Counted from the first letter of the stretch, positions 45,226-56,551 are shown. The stretch: DNA of 64,000 nt from Xanthomonas nasturtii (GCF_001660815.1 NZ_LYMI01000078.1:1-64000), one strand, 5' to 3'. Notes: a model not told the origin generated them from the letters alone. Translations and numbers: made by a program.

Positions 45226-45587
45226 GCGCACGTATCTTGGTGGTGGACGATTCGGCGTCGATGCGCCAGATGGTCTCTTTCGCCCTCACCTCTGCCGGCT
45301 TTGCCGTCGAAGAAGCCGAAGACGGCGCCGTTGCGCTGGGCCGCGCGAAGGGCCAACGCTTCAATGCGGTGGTGACCGACGTGAACATGCCCAACATGGA
45401 CGGCATTTCGCTCATCCGCGAGCTGCGCCAGCTGCCGGACTACAAGTTCACCCCGATGCTCATGCTCACCACCGAGTCGGCGGCCGACAAGAAGTCCGAA
45501 GGCAAGGCGGCCGGTGCCACCGGTTGGCTGGTCAAGCCGTTCAATCCGGAACAGCTGATCGCCACCGTGCAGAAAGTCCTCGGTTAA
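45222..45587 (+). CDS. chemotaxis response regulator CheY (second set)
   Basis: The 121-residue receiver starts MSARILVVDDSASMRQMVSFAL, with phosphoacceptor Asp in VVTDVNMPNMDG, conserved Thr in LMLTTES and Lys in GWLVKPF. It is of the CheY type found next to CheA/STAS in many proteobacteria. It overlaps the STAS gene and is followed 32 bases later by cheA. Whether it binds FliM or serves a regulatory role in the array cannot be told. Confidence 0.93.
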   Translation: MSARILVVDDSASMRQMVSFALTSAGFAVEEAEDGAVALGRAKGQRFNAVVTDVNMPNMDGISLIRELRQLPDYKFTPMLMLTTESAADKKSEGKAAGATGWLVKPFNPEQLIATVQKVLG

Positions 45588-45619
45588 ACCCTCTCGCTTC
45601 ACCTTCGGATTTCACGCCC

Positions 45620-47611
45620 ATGAGCATGGACCTGCAACGTTTCCACGCCACCTTTTTCGAGGAAAGCCGTGAAGGGCTCGACGCGATGGAGGCCGGGCTG
45701 CTGTCGCTTGAAGAGGGCAACCGCGACCCGGAAATCATCAACTCGGTGTTCCGCGCCGCGCACTCGATCAAGGGCGGCGCTGCCACCTTCGGTTTCGATG
45801 CGGTCGCCGGCCTGACCCACGTGCTGGAGACGCTGCTGGACGAGTTGCGCTCCAACAAGCGCCAGCTCGAACCCAATGCGGTCGACGCCATGCTGGGCTC
45901 GGTCGATGTATTGCGCGCGCTGTTGCGCGAAGCCGAACACGGCACCCCGGCCGACCCGGCCGCGGTCAAGGCCGTGCACACCCGCTTGAACGCGGTGCTG
46001 GCCGGCGAAGCACCGGTAGCTGCGGTGGTCGCCAAGCCGAAGGAAGAAGAACCCGAAGCCTGGCATATCGGCTTCACGCCGGCGCCGTCGCTGTTCATGA
46101 GCGGCAACGACCCGCTGCGCATCATCCGCGAGCTCGAACACCTGGGCCCGCTGCAGATCGCCGCACGTCTGGAGCGCATGCCCGGCTTTGAAAACATCGA
46201 CCCGCTGGAAGCGTATCTGGCGTGGGATCTGGGCCTAATCGGCAAGATTCCGCGTAGCAAGATCGAAGACACCTTCGCCTGGGTGGTGGACGATTGCGAA
46301 CTGGACATCCGCCCGATGGCGGTGCCCGGCCCGCCGCCGAGCCTGGCGGTGGACGCTGCAGCTGCCGCACCGGTTGCCGCCGCTGCCGAACCCGCTGCTG
46401 CCGCTGCAGCAACGCCGGCCAAGGCCGCCGCGGCCGAAGCCGAAAGCTCGATCCGCGTCAGCGTCGACAAGGTCGATGCGTTGATCAACCTGGTCGGCGA
46501 GCTGGTGATTACGCAGGCCATGCTCAAGCAGGTGTCCACCGGTCTGGATCCGGCGCATGCCGAACAGCTGTTCGCCGGTCTGGATCTGCTCGAACGCAAT
46601 ACCCGCGATCTGCAGGAAGCAGTCATCGGCGTGCGCATGCTGCCCGTCGATGCGGTGTTCCGCCGCTTCCCGCGCCTGGTACGCGACCTCTCCAGCCGTC
46701 TCGGCAAGCAGGTGCGTCTGCGCACCATTGGCGAAAGCACCGAGCTGGACAAGGGGCTGATCGAAAAGATCGCCGACCCGTTGGTCCACCTGGTACGCAA
46801 CTCGATCGACCATGGTCTGGAAATGCCCGATGCGCGGCGCGCTTCCGGCAAGGACGAGACCGGCACCATTACCCTGGCAGCATCGCACCAGGGTGGTCAC
46901 ATCGTGATCGAAGTCAGCGACGACGGCCGCGGCCTCAATCGCGCCAAGATCCTGGAAAAAGCGGCCGAACGCGGCATTGCGGTGCCGGACAACCCGACCG
47001 ATGCGCAGGTGTGGGACTTGATCTTCGCACCGGGCTTCTCCACCGCCGATGCGGTGACCGATCTCTCCGGTCGTGGCGTGGGCATGGACGTGGTCCGCCG
47101 CAACATCCAGGGCCTGGGTGGCGAAGTACAGCTGGAAAGCAACGCCGGCAGCGGCACCCGCGTGCTGATCCGTCTGCCGCTGACCCTGGCCATCCTGGAC
47201 GGCATGACCGTCTCGGTTGCCGGCGAAACGCTGATCCTGCCACTGTCCTACGTGCTCGAAGCACTGCAGCCGGCGCCGGAAGATGTGCGCTCAATGGCGG
47301 GCGACGGCCGGGTGCTGCGGGTGCGTGGCGAATATCTGCCGATTCTCTCGCTCACCAATTACTACGGTTTCGGCGGGCAGCAGTCCTCCAAGGAATCGCT
47401 GGTGGTGGTGGTCGAAGGCGACGGCCAGAAGATCGCGCTGGAAGTGGACGAATTGCTCGGCCAGCAGCAGGTGGTGGTGAAGAACATCGAGAACAACTAC
47501 CGCCGCATTCCGGGTGTTTCCGGCGCCACCATCCTCGGCGATGGACGGGTCTCGCTGATCGTGGACATCGGTGGCCTGGTGCGTTCGTTGAAGGTGCCGC
47601 AGGCAGCGTAA
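45620..47611 (+). CDS. chemotaxis histidine kinase CheA (second set), with P2 domain
   Basis: The 663-residue kinase has an Hpt domain with His48 (RAAHSIKGGAATFGF), a P2-like domain (about 135-235: WHIGFTPAPSLFMSGNDPLRII, GPLQIAARLERMPGFENIDPLE), the dimerisation region (IRVSVDKVDALINLVGELVITQAML), HATPase (HLVRNSIDHGLEMP, DDGRGLNR, FAPGFSTADAVTDLSGRGVGMDVV) and a C-terminal CheW-like domain. It differs from the first CheA by having P2. ATG 45620 is used; the upstream frame overlaps cheY. MCP genes follow after a hairpin. Confidence 0.94.
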   Translation: MSMDLQRFHATFFEESREGLDAMEAGLLSLEEGNRDPEIINSVFRAAHSIKGGAATFGFDAVAGLTHVLETLLDELRSNKRQLEPNAVDAMLGSVDVLRALLREAEHGTPADPAAVKAVHTRLNAVLAGEAPVAAVVAKPKEEEPEAWHIGFTPAPSLFMSGNDPLRIIRELEHLGPLQIAARLERMPGFENIDPLEAYLAWDLGLIGKIPRSKIEDTFAWVVDDCELDIRPMAVPGPPPSLAVDAAAAAPVAAAAEPAAAAAATPAKAAAAEAESSIRVSVDKVDALINLVGELVITQAMLKQVSTGLDPAHAEQLFAGLDLLERNTRDLQEAVIGVRMLPVDAVFRRFPRLVRDLSSRLGKQVRLRTIGESTELDKGLIEKIADPLVHLVRNSIDHGLEMPDARRASGKDETGTITLAASHQGGHIVIEVSDDGRGLNRAKILEKAAERGIAVPDNPTDAQVWDLIFAPGFSTADAVTDLSGRGVGMDVVRRNIQGLGGEVQLESNAGSGTRVLIRLPLTLAILDGMTVSVAGETLILPLSYVLEALQPAPEDVRSMAGDGRVLRVRGEYLPILSLTNYYGFGGQQSSKESLVVVVEGDGQKIALEVDELLGQQQVVVKNIENNYRRIPGVSGATILGDGRVSLIVDIGGLVRSLKVPQAA

Positions 47612-47756
47612 GAACCAAGCGGCACAAGAACAGCACTAAACCACGCAAAAGGCGCAGCCCCCTTCTTCCATCTGGAGAAGGAACCCCGAAGGAGCAGATG
47701 AGGGTACGTGCGAAGCCAGGCAATCATTTAAAGCGCAAGAACCGCCGATGTTGTGC

Positions 47757-47802
47757 GGTAACGACAAAGCCCTGGCAGCGATGCCGGGGCTTTGTCGTTA
47801 CC
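47757..47802. terminator. 16-bp perfect inverted repeat after cheA
   Basis: GGTAACGACAAAGCCC (47757-47772) and GGGCTTTGTCGTTACC (47787-47802) around a 14-base loop. It lies between cheA and the first MCP. There is no T run, so it may end transcription by other means or protect a 3' end. Confidence 0.55.
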
Positions 47803-47936
47803 ACGCACCCACTCGCCACACACGCTGGCACTGTCGCCGCTGCCGCCCTTGCCTTGTCCGCATTGCACGAGGCAACGCAACGCCTCATATGCCGCACCGG
47901 CGATGAACGCAGACGCATCGACGAACGCGCATCGGC

Positions 47937-47963
47937 TCAAGAAAACCTGCCAGCGGACGCTAC
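47937..47963 (+). promoter_or_regulatory. sigma28-like promoter of first MCP
   Basis: TCAA (47937-47940), 15 bases, GACGCTAC (47956-47963). Five of eight in the -10 element. Predicted start near 47970, 36 bases before the ATG. Confidence 0.5.
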
Positions 47964-48005
47964 CGTTGTACTTCTTTTCCTCTCCCCTCCCTCCCAGAGA
48001 ACACC

Positions 48006-50276
48006 ATGAAATTTCTGCATTCTCTCAATGTCGGGCGACGCCTGGCCTTGGCTTTCGCCTTATTGATCGTCCTGCTTGCCGGCTCGACCAGCCTGGCGTT
48101 GTACGAATTCAAGACGGTCAAGCATCAGGTTTCGATCATTATCGAAATCAATAATCGCAAGGCACAGCTGCTCAACCAGATGCGCGAGAGCAATATGCTG
48201 AGCGAACGTTATATCCGCGACTTGATGCTGGCCGCGCCGCAGCAACAGCCCACGATCGATGCGCAGCTCAAGGACAACCGCACGCACTACGCCCAGCTGT
48301 GGACTGCGCTCAAACGCCTGCCGACCACTGCCGATGGCATGCGTGCACGCCAGAGCATCGAAGACAGCCTCAACGCAGCCCGCGCCACCAACAACCATCT
48401 GCTCGGCATGATCCGCGACGGCGATCTGGACGGCGCCAAGCAGCTACTGGGCGGTGAAGCAAAGCCGCTGCTGGAGCAACGTTCCGACGCCATTGCCGCT
48501 GCAGTGGAATTGCAGAACCAGCAGAACGCTGCCGGTGCAGCCGCCATCCTGAGCAGCGTGGCGCTGGCCAATCGCGCCCTGTTCGCCTTCGGTCTGTTGT
48601 CGGCCGGTCTGGCTGCTGCACTGGCATGGCTGATCTCGCGCAGCCTGGTGCGGCCGTTGAAGCAGGCCACGCAGGTGGCCGAGGCGATCGCGCACGGCAA
48701 GCTGGATAACCCGATCGGCCCGCAACCGGGCGACGAGCCTGGCCAATTGTTGACCAGCATGCGCGGCATGCAGGACCAGCTCAAGGCGGTGGCCGCCGCG
48801 CAGCAGGACATGGCACGCCGGCACGACGCCGGCCAGATCAGCTTCCGCATGGATCAGGCGGCGTTTCCCGGCGAATACGGCGCCATGGTGCGCGATACCA
48901 ATGCACTGGTCGCTTCGCATATCGAAGTCAAGATGAAGCTGGCGCAGATCATGTCGCGCTATGCCATCGGTGACATGAGCCAGGACATGGACCGCCTGCC
49001 CGGCGAGAAGGCCGTGCTCAGCGACACCATGGATGCGGTCAAGCGCAACCTCTCGGCGATGAACAGCCAGATCCAGTTGCTCGCGCAGGCGGCCGCCGAT
49101 GGCGACTTCAGCGTGCGCGGCGACACGCAGCGCTTTCAGCACGATTTTCTGGCGATGGTGGAAAGCCTCAACCGGTTGATGGCCACTGCCGATGGCAACC
49201 TCGGTGCGTTGTCCAAGGTGCTGCAAGCCATTGCCGCCGGCGATCTGACAGAGCGCATGCACGGCCAGTTCCACGGCGTGTTCGCGCAGATGCGCGACAA
49301 CGCCAATGCCACCACCGAGCAGTTGTCCGGCATCGTCGGGCGTATCCAACTAGCTACCAGTTCGATCGACACCGCTGCCGGCGAAATCGCTGCCGGCAAT
49401 GACGACCTGTCGCAGCGCACCGAGCAGCAAGCGGCCAATCTGGAAGAAACCGCCGCCTCAATGGAGGAACTCACCTCCACCGTCAAGCAGAACGCCGAAG
49501 GCGCACGCCAGGCCAATCAGCTCGCCATCGGTGCCGCCAACGTGGCCTCGCAAGGTGGTGAAGTGGTCAGCAAGGTCGTCGCCACCATGGCCGACATCCA
49601 GGCGTCGTCGAAGAAGATTGCCGACATCATCAGCGTCATCGACGGCATCGCCTTCCAGACCAATATCCTGGCCTTGAATGCGGCCGTGGAAGCGGCGCGT
49701 GCCGGCGACCAGGGCCGCGGATTTGCGGTGGTGGCCAGCGAAGTGCGCACGCTGGCGCAGCGCTCGGCCGGTGCCGCCAAGGAGATCAAACACCTCATCG
49801 ACGACTCGGTGAGCAAGGTCGCCGAAGGCTCGCTGCTGGTGGACCAGGCCGGCACTACCATGGCCGATATCGTGGCCAGCGTGCAGCGCGTGACCGACAT
49901 CATGGGCGAGATTTCCGCCGCTTCGCAGGAGCAATCGGCCGGGATCGAGCAGGTCAACCTCACCGTGACGCAGATGGACGAAGCCACCCAGCAGAATGCT
50001 GCACTGGTGGAAGAAGCCACCGCTGCGGCGCGTGCAATGGAAGAACAGGCCGGCCAGCTGTCCGATGCAGTGGCGATCTTCAAGATCCATCCCGGCACGA
50101 CGCAGCCGGCAACGACGTCCCGCCCTGCCCCGCAGCGGCTGACAGGTGTTGTCTCGACGCATGCGCCCCGTCACCTTGGATCAGCCAAAGCGAAGCCGGC
50201 GATCAAACCCACGATCGTCTCGCGCCCGGCGCTTGCGACGGCCACCGACAGCCAAGCGGACTGGCGCGAGTTTTAA
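48006..50276 (+). CDS. methyl-accepting chemotaxis protein 1 (four-helix bundle sensor)
   Basis: The 756-residue receptor has a membrane segment (about 13-33), a periplasmic four-helix-bundle domain, a second segment (about 195-217), a chain of HAMP units (about 218-440, including [22 protein letters not shown] and [17 protein letters not shown]) and the signalling domain with tip [28 protein letters not shown]. It ends DWREF, the C-terminal pentapeptide motif that docks CheR/CheB. First of six MCP genes. Confidence 0.93.
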   Translation: MKFLHSLNVGRRLALAFALLIVLLAGSTSLALYEFKTVKHQVSIIIEINNRKAQLLNQMRESNMLSERYIRDLMLAAPQQQPTIDAQLKDNRTHYAQLWTALKRLPTTADGMRARQSIEDSLNAARATNNHLLGMIRDGDLDGAKQLLGGEAKPLLEQRSDAIAAAVELQNQQNAAGAAAILSSVALANRALFAFGLLSAGLAAALAWLISRSLVRPLKQATQVAEAIAHGKLDNPIGPQPGDEPGQLLTSMRGMQDQLKAVAAAQQDMARRHDAGQISFRMDQAAFPGEYGAMVRDTNALVASHIEVKMKLAQIMSRYAIGDMSQDMDRLPGEKAVLSDTMDAVKRNLSAMNSQIQLLAQAAADGDFSVRGDTQRFQHDFLAMVESLNRLMATADGNLGALSKVLQAIAAGDLTERMHGQFHGVFAQMRDNANATTEQLSGIVGRIQLATSSIDTAAGEIAAGNDDLSQRTEQQAANLEETAASMEELTSTVKQNAEGARQANQLAIGAANVASQGGEVVSKVVATMADIQASSKKIADIISVIDGIAFQTNILALNAAVEAARAGDQGRGFAVVASEVRTLAQRSAGAAKEIKHLIDDSVSKVAEGSLLVDQAGTTMADIVASVQRVTDIMGEISAASQEQSAGIEQVNLTVTQMDEATQQNAALVEEATAAARAMEEQAGQLSDAVAIFKIHPGTTQPATTSRPAPQRLTGVVSTHAPRHLGSAKAKPAIKPTIVSRPALATATDSQADWREF

Positions 50277-50375
50277 GCGCACAGCGCTAGCCCAGCTCCC
50301 TCACGGAGATGGATTCGGGTGAGAGGATGGCCCGGTGTCACTGCGCCAGTCGTCCTCGCACCTCACGCAACGTCC

Positions 50376-50408
50376 CAGAACGCCCCGGCCAACCGCCGGG
50401 GCGTTCTG
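50376..50408 (+). terminator. 13-bp perfect hairpin after MCP 1
   Basis: CAGAACGCCCCGG (50376-50388), seven-base loop, CCGGGGCGTTCTG (50396-50408). It lies about 100 bases after the MCP 1 stop. No T run follows. Confidence 0.6.
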
Positions 50409-50494
50409 CCATCCACATACCGAAAGCCACAATCACCGAGCGCTTCACCAAGCCAACGATTCATGCACCTGCCTTGCCGTTGGTCGAAAGGTGA

Positions 50495-50521
50495 TCAAGC
50501 ACAAGCTTCCGCGGCCGATAC
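50495..50521 (+). promoter_or_regulatory. sigma28 (FliA) promoter of the small four-helix protein
   Basis: TCAA (50495-50498), 15 bases, GCCGATAC (50514-50521). This is identical in both elements to the motC promoter. Predicted start near 50528, 43 bases before the ATG. Confidence 0.8.
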
Positions 50522-50570
50522 ACACAGCAATGAGGGCGGAAGCGCCCGCGCCATGTCGAAGGACGTCCGC

Positions 50571-51104
50571 ATGCATACCGCCAATTCCATCCGCTCTGCC
50601 CGCTACACGCTGGGCGCCGTATTCGGCGTCGCCATGCTGGCAGCGAGCGTGTCGCTGCCGCCCTCGTTTGCAGCTCCGGCCGCACCGGTCTCGGTACTGC
50701 TGGACAGCGTGCCGGTAAGCGCGTTGCAGTCGCTGGCCATCGACCTGGTGCAATTGCGCGACGACCAGCGGGCACAGCTTGCCGCTGCGCACGATGCGGC
50801 CCGCGTGCAGGCCTATGACGAGCGCATGGGCAGCCTGCGGCAACGCATTGCCCGGCATGCCGGGTATTTTCAGGCCACCGCACCGCAGGGTGAGCAGGCG
50901 CGCCAGTTTGCAGTGGTGCAGCAGCAGCTGGGCCAGTATCTGGAGCAACAGCGTCTGGCCAATCGCGCGCTGCATGCCGGCGATCTGCACCAAGCGCACG
51001 TCTTGTCGCTTGGGCAGCCCGGCGATACCCACCAGATGCTCTGGGCCGAGCTGCAGAACCTGCAGGCATCGGTGGCCAAGGCTGGCGCGCCGCAGCGCCG
51101 CTGA
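50571..51104 (+). CDS. periplasmic four-helix-bundle protein, MCP sensor-like
   Basis: The 177-residue product has a signal peptide (ARYTLGAVFGVAMLAASVSLPPSFAAPA, cleavage near residue 40), then a helical domain rich in Gln/Ala/Leu (LAIDLVQLRDDQRAQLAAAHDAA, YLEQQRLANRALHAGDLHQAHVLSL) that resembles the ligand-binding bundle of nearby MCPs. It has no signalling domain, so it cannot signal alone. It may be a binding protein for a receptor, or a trimmed MCP. ATG 50571 has AAGGA seven bases upstream; ATG 50553 is possible. It has its own sigma28 promoter. Confidence 0.7.
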   Translation: MHTANSIRSARYTLGAVFGVAMLAASVSLPPSFAAPAAPVSVLLDSVPVSALQSLAIDLVQLRDDQRAQLAAAHDAARVQAYDERMGSLRQRIARHAGYFQATAPQGEQARQFAVVQQQLGQYLEQQRLANRALHAGDLHQAHVLSLGQPGDTHQMLWAELQNLQASVAKAGAPQRR

Positions 51105-51230
51105 AAGCAGCTGACAAGACGACTACGTTCACCGCCAGGCGGGCGCGGCCGGTGCCTGGTGCGGCATGAAGCGCTCGCACACTGCGGTTTCTCGGCGCTG
51201 TCCACACCCACCTGACGCCGGCTCGCTACG
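51105..51230. repeat. flank duplicated downstream of MCP 3
   Basis: GCAGCTGACAAGACGACTACGTTCACCGCCAGGCGGGCGCGGCC to CTGTCCACACCCACCTGACG is similar to 56552-56690 (GCAGCCGATAAAACAACTGTGCTCACTGCCAGTCGGGCGCAGCC to CCATCCACACCCACCTGACG). Both lie right after the stop of a receptor-type gene, which points to a duplication of a larger unit. Confidence 0.65.
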
Positions 51231-51478
51231 TCCTGTTGACTCTCTTTGCGTTGCAGCATGTGCCGGTCACACCCGTAGCGCGATCACCACTACACCCTCC
51301 ACAACACGCCGTACGCTTCACATGATTTGCCTGGCGGTGGTTCGTGCGCGCCACGCCGTGCCGGCATGTTTCTGGACCTGAGCATCAGCCGATGGCGCTG
51401 TCTTGACCCATGCGGTGGCGCGCCGCCCGGACATCGGTGGTTGCACGGTGCGCTAGCACAACTGGCGCCACGCAATGC

Positions 51479-51505
51479 TCAACATTTCCACTACCGGGTC
51501 GCTAT
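51479..51505 (+). promoter_or_regulatory. sigma28-like promoter of MCP 2
   Basis: TCAA (51479-51482), 15 bases, GTCGCTAT (51498-51505). Predicted start near 51512 supports ATG 51547 over an earlier in-frame ATG at 51475. Confidence 0.5.
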
Positions 51506-51546
51506 TCGACTTATCCCGGTCACAATCCTCTTGCTGGATACCTGTC

Positions 51547-53724
51547 ATGACGTTCAAGAGCTCGTTCACAAAGACGTTGGCCAATGTACCGCTCAAACGC
51601 AAATTTTTCGCCCAGACCGCGCTCGTTGCGTTGGGGATCATCATCCTGGCCGTCGTCGCGGCACGCATGCAGTATGTCGATCTCACCGATACGCGGCGCG
51701 ATGGGCTCAAGAGCCAGATCGAAATGGCGATCGCGGTGGTCAATGGCTACGCCGAGCGCGCCGACAAGGGCGAGATGGATGTGGCGACCGCAAAGTCCAA
51801 GGCATTGGCAACGCTGTCCACCATGCGTGCACGCGGTGGTGTTGACTACATCTACGTCACCGACCAGGCGCCGGTGATGCTGATGCACCCCACCCGCCCG
51901 GATCTCAACGGCAAGCCGTTGACCGACGTGCTCAGCCCGGACGGCAAGCGTATCTTCCCGGCGTTCGTGACCGTCGCGCAGGCCGGTGGCGGCTATGTCG
52001 ATTACACCTGGGCCAAGCCCGGCCAGAAGGACCCGGTGCCCAAGACTTCGTACGCGGCGCTGTACAAGCCGTGGGGCTGGGTGATCGGCACCGGTGTGTA
52101 TCTGGACGACACCCAATCGCAGGCGCTGGCCTTTACCGGCGTGGTGACCCTGGCCGGCGGCGTGCTGGTGCTGATCAACCTGCTGGCCGGCTGGATGATC
52201 GGCAACTCGATCCTGGAGCCGGTGGCGCGCGCATTGGCGGCGATCAAGGGCGTGGCACGTGGCGATTTGAGCGTGCGCACCGCCGAGCATGGCAACGATG
52301 AAATCGGCCAGATGCTCAAGGCCACCGACGACATGGTGCATACCCTGGAGCGCTTCTCCGCGCAGACCAAGGTGATGATGCACATGCATGCCGGCGACGA
52401 CGTCACCCACCGCATGCCGACCGACTTCCCGGGCGTCTATGGCGAGCTGGCCAGCGGCGTCAATACCATGGTGTTCGAGCATCTGGACGCCATCGTCGAT
52501 GCGATCGACATCCTCAACGAATATGCACAGGGCGACCTGTCACGCGATGCCACGCGCTTGCCCGGCACCCGCGCGGTGCTGCACGAAGCGATGAACGCGG
52601 CCAAGGCCAGCCTGCTGGCGATCAATACCGAGATCAAGCGGCTGGCACAGGCGGCGGCAAATGGCGACTTCAGCCAGCGTGGCGATGCAACGCGCTTCAA
52701 GCACGATTCGGCGCGCATGATCAACGACCTCAACGCGATGATGGAAGTCAGCGACCGCAACCTGGGCAAGCTGTCCGAGCTGCTGGCCTCCCTGGCCGAA
52801 GGCGACCTCACCGTGCGCATGGACGGCCAGTTCCATGGCGTGTTCGCCCGCATGCGCGACGATGCCAATACCACGGCCACGCAGCTGGCCGGCATCGTCG
52901 GGCGCATCCAGCAGGCGGCCAGTTCCATCACCGGCTCGGCCAGCGAAATCGCCGCCGGCAATAACGACCTGTCGCAGCGCACCGAACAGCAGGCGGCCAA
53001 TCTGGAAGAAACCGCCGCCTCGATGGAAGAGCTCACCTCCACCGTCAAGCAGAATGCCGAAAGCGCGCGTCAGGCCAACCAGTTGGCGATCGGGGCCGCG
53101 TCGGTGGCGTCGCAAGGCGGGCACGTGGTCAGCCAGGTGGTGGACACCATGTCCGGCATCCAGACCTCCTCCAGGAAGATCGCCGAGATCATCAGCGTCA
53201 TCGACGGCATCGCCTTCCAGACCAACATCCTGGCCCTGAATGCCGCGGTGGAAGCGGCGCGCGCCGGCGAACAGGGCCGCGGGTTTGCCGTGGTGGCCTC
53301 GGAAGTGCGCACGCTGGCACAGCGCTCGGCCGGTGCGGCCAAAGAGATCAAGCATCTGATCGACGACTCGGTCGGCAAGGTGGCGCAGGGGTCGGCCTTG
53401 GTGGATCAGGCCGGCAAGACCATGGCCGATATCGTGTCCTCGGTGCAGCGCGTGACCGACATCATGAGCGAGATTTCCGCCGCCTCGCAGGAACAATCTG
53501 CCGGCATCGAGCAGGTCAATCTCACCGTCACCCAGATGGATGAGAGCACCCAGCAGAACGCCGCGCTGGTGGAAGAAGCCACCGCTGCCGCCAACGCCAT
53601 GCAGCAGCAGGCGCAGCAACTGGACGATGCGGTGTCCAGCTTCCGGGTCGTGGCTGCAACCTCCAGCCAGTTCGGCCATGCCGGCGCACGCGCACCGGCG
53701 CGGGTTGCGCTAGCCGCCTACTGA
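51547..53724 (+). CDS. methyl-accepting chemotaxis protein 2 (single Cache sensor)
   Basis: The 725-residue receptor has a membrane segment (about 21-41), a periplasmic sCache_2-type domain (about 45-190: [34 protein letters not shown]), a second segment, a HAMP chain and the signalling domain ([28 protein letters not shown]). It ends VALAAY, lacking the CheR/CheB-docking xWxxF motif seen in four other MCPs here. ATG 51547 fits the sigma28-like promoter at 51479. Confidence 0.92.
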   Translation: MTFKSSFTKTLANVPLKRKFFAQTALVALGIIILAVVAARMQYVDLTDTRRDGLKSQIEMAIAVVNGYAERADKGEMDVATAKSKALATLSTMRARGGVDYIYVTDQAPVMLMHPTRPDLNGKPLTDVLSPDGKRIFPAFVTVAQAGGGYVDYTWAKPGQKDPVPKTSYAALYKPWGWVIGTGVYLDDTQSQALAFTGVVTLAGGVLVLINLLAGWMIGNSILEPVARALAAIKGVARGDLSVRTAEHGNDEIGQMLKATDDMVHTLERFSAQTKVMMHMHAGDDVTHRMPTDFPGVYGELASGVNTMVFEHLDAIVDAIDILNEYAQGDLSRDATRLPGTRAVLHEAMNAAKASLLAINTEIKRLAQAAANGDFSQRGDATRFKHDSARMINDLNAMMEVSDRNLGKLSELLASLAEGDLTVRMDGQFHGVFARMRDDANTTATQLAGIVGRIQQAASSITGSASEIAAGNNDLSQRTEQQAANLEETAASMEELTSTVKQNAESARQANQLAIGAASVASQGGHVVSQVVDTMSGIQTSSRKIAEIISVIDGIAFQTNILALNAAVEAARAGEQGRGFAVVASEVRTLAQRSAGAAKEIKHLIDDSVGKVAQGSALVDQAGKTMADIVSSVQRVTDIMSEISAASQEQSAGIEQVNLTVTQMDESTQQNAALVEEATAAANAMQQQAQQLDDAVSSFRVVAATSSQFGHAGARAPARVALAAY

Positions 53725-53732
53725 TCGCACCT

Positions 53733-53760
53733 GCCCCGCTTCGGCGGGGCTCCTTCTCTC
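53733..53760 (+). terminator. terminator after MCP 2
   Basis: GCCCCGC (53733-53739), TTCG, GCGGGGC (53744-53750), then TCCTTCTCTC. It lies 8 bases after the MCP 2 stop and 31 bases before MCP 3, which has no clear promoter of its own. Confidence 0.7.
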
Positions 53761-53790
53761 TTCTCCCTTCCCCTTTCGCGGCTACTGCTC

Positions 53791-56550
53791 ATGACTTCGT
53801 CTTCCACACACACTCGCTCCGGCGGCAGTCTGGCGTATCGCCTGATGTTCGGCACCGCGGTGGCTGCGCTGCTGTGTTTCGGTTTGACCGCGGCCATCAC
53901 CTACTGGCAAAGCAGCCGCGCATTGAGCACGTCTGCGCAGGCCACCATGCAGAATGCCGCGCGCTACCAGGCCGAGCAGATCGGCAGCGAACTGGGCCAG
54001 GCCATGACCACCAGTCAGGCGCTGGCCACCACCTTGCTGGCGCAGCGCGCCAACGGCGGTATCAGCCGCGATACCGCCGCTGCGGTAATCCACAATCAGT
54101 TGCAGGATCACCCCGAGTGGGTGGGCATGGGCACGTTGTGGGAAGCCCAGGCCTTCGATGGCAAGGACAGCGACTTCGCCAACGCCAAGGGCCACGATGC
54201 CAGTGGCCGCTTCATGACCTACTGGGGGCGCGACGGCAAAACGCTGGTGCGTGAACCAGCCACCAATTACGAAACCCCGGGCCTTGGCGACTGGTATCTC
54301 AAGCCGCGCGAGCTGCTTCGGCAGACCGTTGCCGAACCCTACGAGTACACGATCGGCGGCAAGACCGTGTTGATGACCACCTTGTCCACCCCGATCCTGC
54401 AGGACGGCAAGTACCTGGGTACGGTGGCGGTGGACGTGGCATTGCCCGCCTTGCAGCAACGGCTGGGCGCACTGCGCCCGATGGACAAAGGCTATGTCGA
54501 ATTGCTCTCGCCCTCCGGCGTGGTGCTGGCATCGCGCGACAGCACGCGCATCGGCAAGCCGCTCACCGACGCGCGCCACCGCGCCGTGCTCGACGCGATC
54601 AAGGCCGGCAAGGATGCGGTGGATTTCATTCCCGATGCCAATGGCACGGTGAGTGCCTATGTCCCCTTGCAGATCGGCAAGGCGCAGGAGCGTTTTGCGC
54701 TGGGTGTGGTGGTGCCGTCTGCGGCGATCATGCAGCAGGCGCATCGTCTGCTGTGGACGATCCTGTTGGTGGGCCTGATCTCGGCGGTGGTGCTCAGCGG
54801 TGCGTTGTTCCTGCTGCTGCGTCGCCAGGTGGTGCGCCCGCTGGAATCTGCAGTAGTCGTGGCCGATGCGATCGCCTCAGGCAAGCTCGATAACCACATC
54901 ACCGTGCAGCGTCGGGATGAAGTGGGCCGGTTGATGGGCGCCATGCAGCGCATGCAGGACGACCTACGTGCACGGATTGAAGGCGACACCGCCATCGCCA
55001 ATGAAAACCTGCGGATCCGCTCTGCGCTGGAATACTCCGGCATGGAAGTGTTGCTCGCCGACGAACAACACACCTCAGTCTTCATGACCGAAGCGCTGCA
55101 TACATCGCTCAAGCACGGTGAGCCGGCTTTTCATGCCAAAGGCCAAACCGGTTTCAGCGCCGATGCGGTAATCGGCAAGCCGCTGGATTACGTACTCGGC
55201 ACCGACGGCGAGGGCAAGGCGCGTGCACTGCGCGTGCGGCAAGTGCAGTCCACGACGCTGGAGCGCTACAGCTTCGGTCCGGTAACGCTGGATCTGACCA
55301 TGACTCCGCTGTACGCAGCCGATGGTCGTCGCAGCGGCAGCATGCTGCTGTGGCGCAATGTCAGCGATGAGGTCAGCACGCAACAGGAAGTGGCGGCACT
55401 GGTGCAATCGGCGTTGATGGGCGACTTCGGCCAGCGTCTGGCGCTGGAAGACAAGCATGGGTTCTACCTGGAATTCGGTCGCCAGCTCAACGGATTGCTG
55501 GAAACCACCTCGCAAAGCCTGGAGCGCATTTCCAGCCTGCTCAGCGCGCTGGCCGAAGGCGACCTCACCGTGCGCATGGATGGGCAGTTCGCCGGCGTGT
55601 TCGCCCGCATGCGCGATGACGCCAATGCCACCGTGGCGCAGCTCACCGGCATTGTCTCCGGCATCCAGACCTCGGCCACGCAGATCAATGCGGCCGCCAG
55701 CGAAATCGCTGCCGGTAACAACGACCTGTCGCAGCGCACCGAACAGCAGGCGGCCAATCTGGAAGAAACCGCGGCCTCGATGGAAGAACTCACCTCCACC
55801 GTCAAACAGAATGCCGAACACGCACGCCAGGCGAACCAGCTGGCCATCGGTGCGGCCGGCGTGGCATCGCATGGCGGTGCGGTGGTGGCGCAGGTGGTCA
55901 CCACCATGTCCGGCATCGAAACCTCGTCCAAGAAGATTGCCGAAATCATCAGCGTCATCGACGGCATCGCGTTCCAGACCAACATCCTGGCCTTGAATGC
56001 GGCGGTGGAAGCCGCGCGAGCCGGCGAACAGGGCCGTGGTTTTGCGGTGGTCGCCTCGGAAGTGCGCACGCTGGCCCAGCGTTCGGCCGGCGCCGCCAAG
56101 GAAATCAAGAGCTTGATCGACGACTCGGTCAGCAAGGTGGCAGAAGGCTCTGCGCTGGTGAATCAGGCCGGCAGCACCATGGCTGAAATCGTCTCCTCCG
56201 TGCAGCGCGTCACCGACATCATGGGCGAGATTTCTGCCGCCTCGCAGGAACAATCCAGCGGCATCGAGCAGGTCAACCTCACCGTGACGCAGATGGACGA
56301 AGCCACCCAGCAAAATGCTGCGCTGGTGGAAGAAGCCACCGCTGCCGCCCGCTCGATGGAAGAGCAGGCCGGGCAGCTGGCGCAGGCCGTCGCGCGCTTT
56401 ACGCTTGCCGATGCGCCCCAGGTCGCGGCGCTAACACGCCCGGCCAGGCCGGCTTCCATCGCGCCCAGACCGGCAGCACCCGTGCGCCGTGCAGCGGCAG
56501 GCGCACCCGCCGGAGCGCCCGGTAATGAAGCCCAGTGGCAGGACTTTTGA
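53791..56550 (+). CDS. methyl-accepting chemotaxis protein 3 (double Cache sensor)
   Basis: The 919-residue receptor has a membrane segment (about 20-40), a dCache_1-type periplasmic domain (about 45-315: [42 protein letters not shown]), a second segment (about 320-345), HAMP, a PAS-like middle region (about 405-540), and the signalling domain. It ends QWQDF, a CheR/CheB-docking pentapeptide. Its signalling domain shares an identical 333-bp stretch with MCP 4. The ligand class cannot be read with certainty. Confidence 0.92.
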   Translation: MTSSSTHTRSGGSLAYRLMFGTAVAALLCFGLTAAITYWQSSRALSTSAQATMQNAARYQAEQIGSELGQAMTTSQALATTLLAQRANGGISRDTAAAVIHNQLQDHPEWVGMGTLWEAQAFDGKDSDFANAKGHDASGRFMTYWGRDGKTLVREPATNYETPGLGDWYLKPRELLRQTVAEPYEYTIGGKTVLMTTLSTPILQDGKYLGTVAVDVALPALQQRLGALRPMDKGYVELLSPSGVVLASRDSTRIGKPLTDARHRAVLDAIKAGKDAVDFIPDANGTVSAYVPLQIGKAQERFALGVVVPSAAIMQQAHRLLWTILLVGLISAVVLSGALFLLLRRQVVRPLESAVVVADAIASGKLDNHITVQRRDEVGRLMGAMQRMQDDLRARIEGDTAIANENLRIRSALEYSGMEVLLADEQHTSVFMTEALHTSLKHGEPAFHAKGQTGFSADAVIGKPLDYVLGTDGEGKARALRVRQVQSTTLERYSFGPVTLDLTMTPLYAADGRRSGSMLLWRNVSDEVSTQQEVAALVQSALMGDFGQRLALEDKHGFYLEFGRQLNGLLETTSQSLERISSLLSALAEGDLTVRMDGQFAGVFARMRDDANATVAQLTGIVSGIQTSATQINAAASEIAAGNNDLSQRTEQQAANLEETAASMEELTSTVKQNAEHARQANQLAIGAAGVASHGGAVVAQVVTTMSGIETSSKKIAEIISVIDGIAFQTNILALNAAVEAARAGEQGRGFAVVASEVRTLAQRSAGAAKEIKSLIDDSVSKVAEGSALVNQAGSTMAEIVSSVQRVTDIMGEISAASQEQSSGIEQVNLTVTQMDEATQQNAALVEEATAAARSMEEQAGQLAQAVARFTLADAPQVAALTRPARPASIAPRPAAPVRRAAAGAPAGAPGNEAQWQDF
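55891..56223 (+). repeat. 333-bp tract identical to MCP 4
   Basis: 55891-56223 and 58449-58781 match base for base, including synonymous positions, in the signalling tip region of MCP 3 and MCP 4. Sequence on both sides differs. Confidence 0.9.
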
Positions 56551-56551
56551 G

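Noticed and set aside
47720-47756. FliA promoter TTTAAAG...GCCGATG before MCP 1
   Set aside because: Gap is only 11 bases, against 15 in the better sites; the candidate at 47937 fits better.
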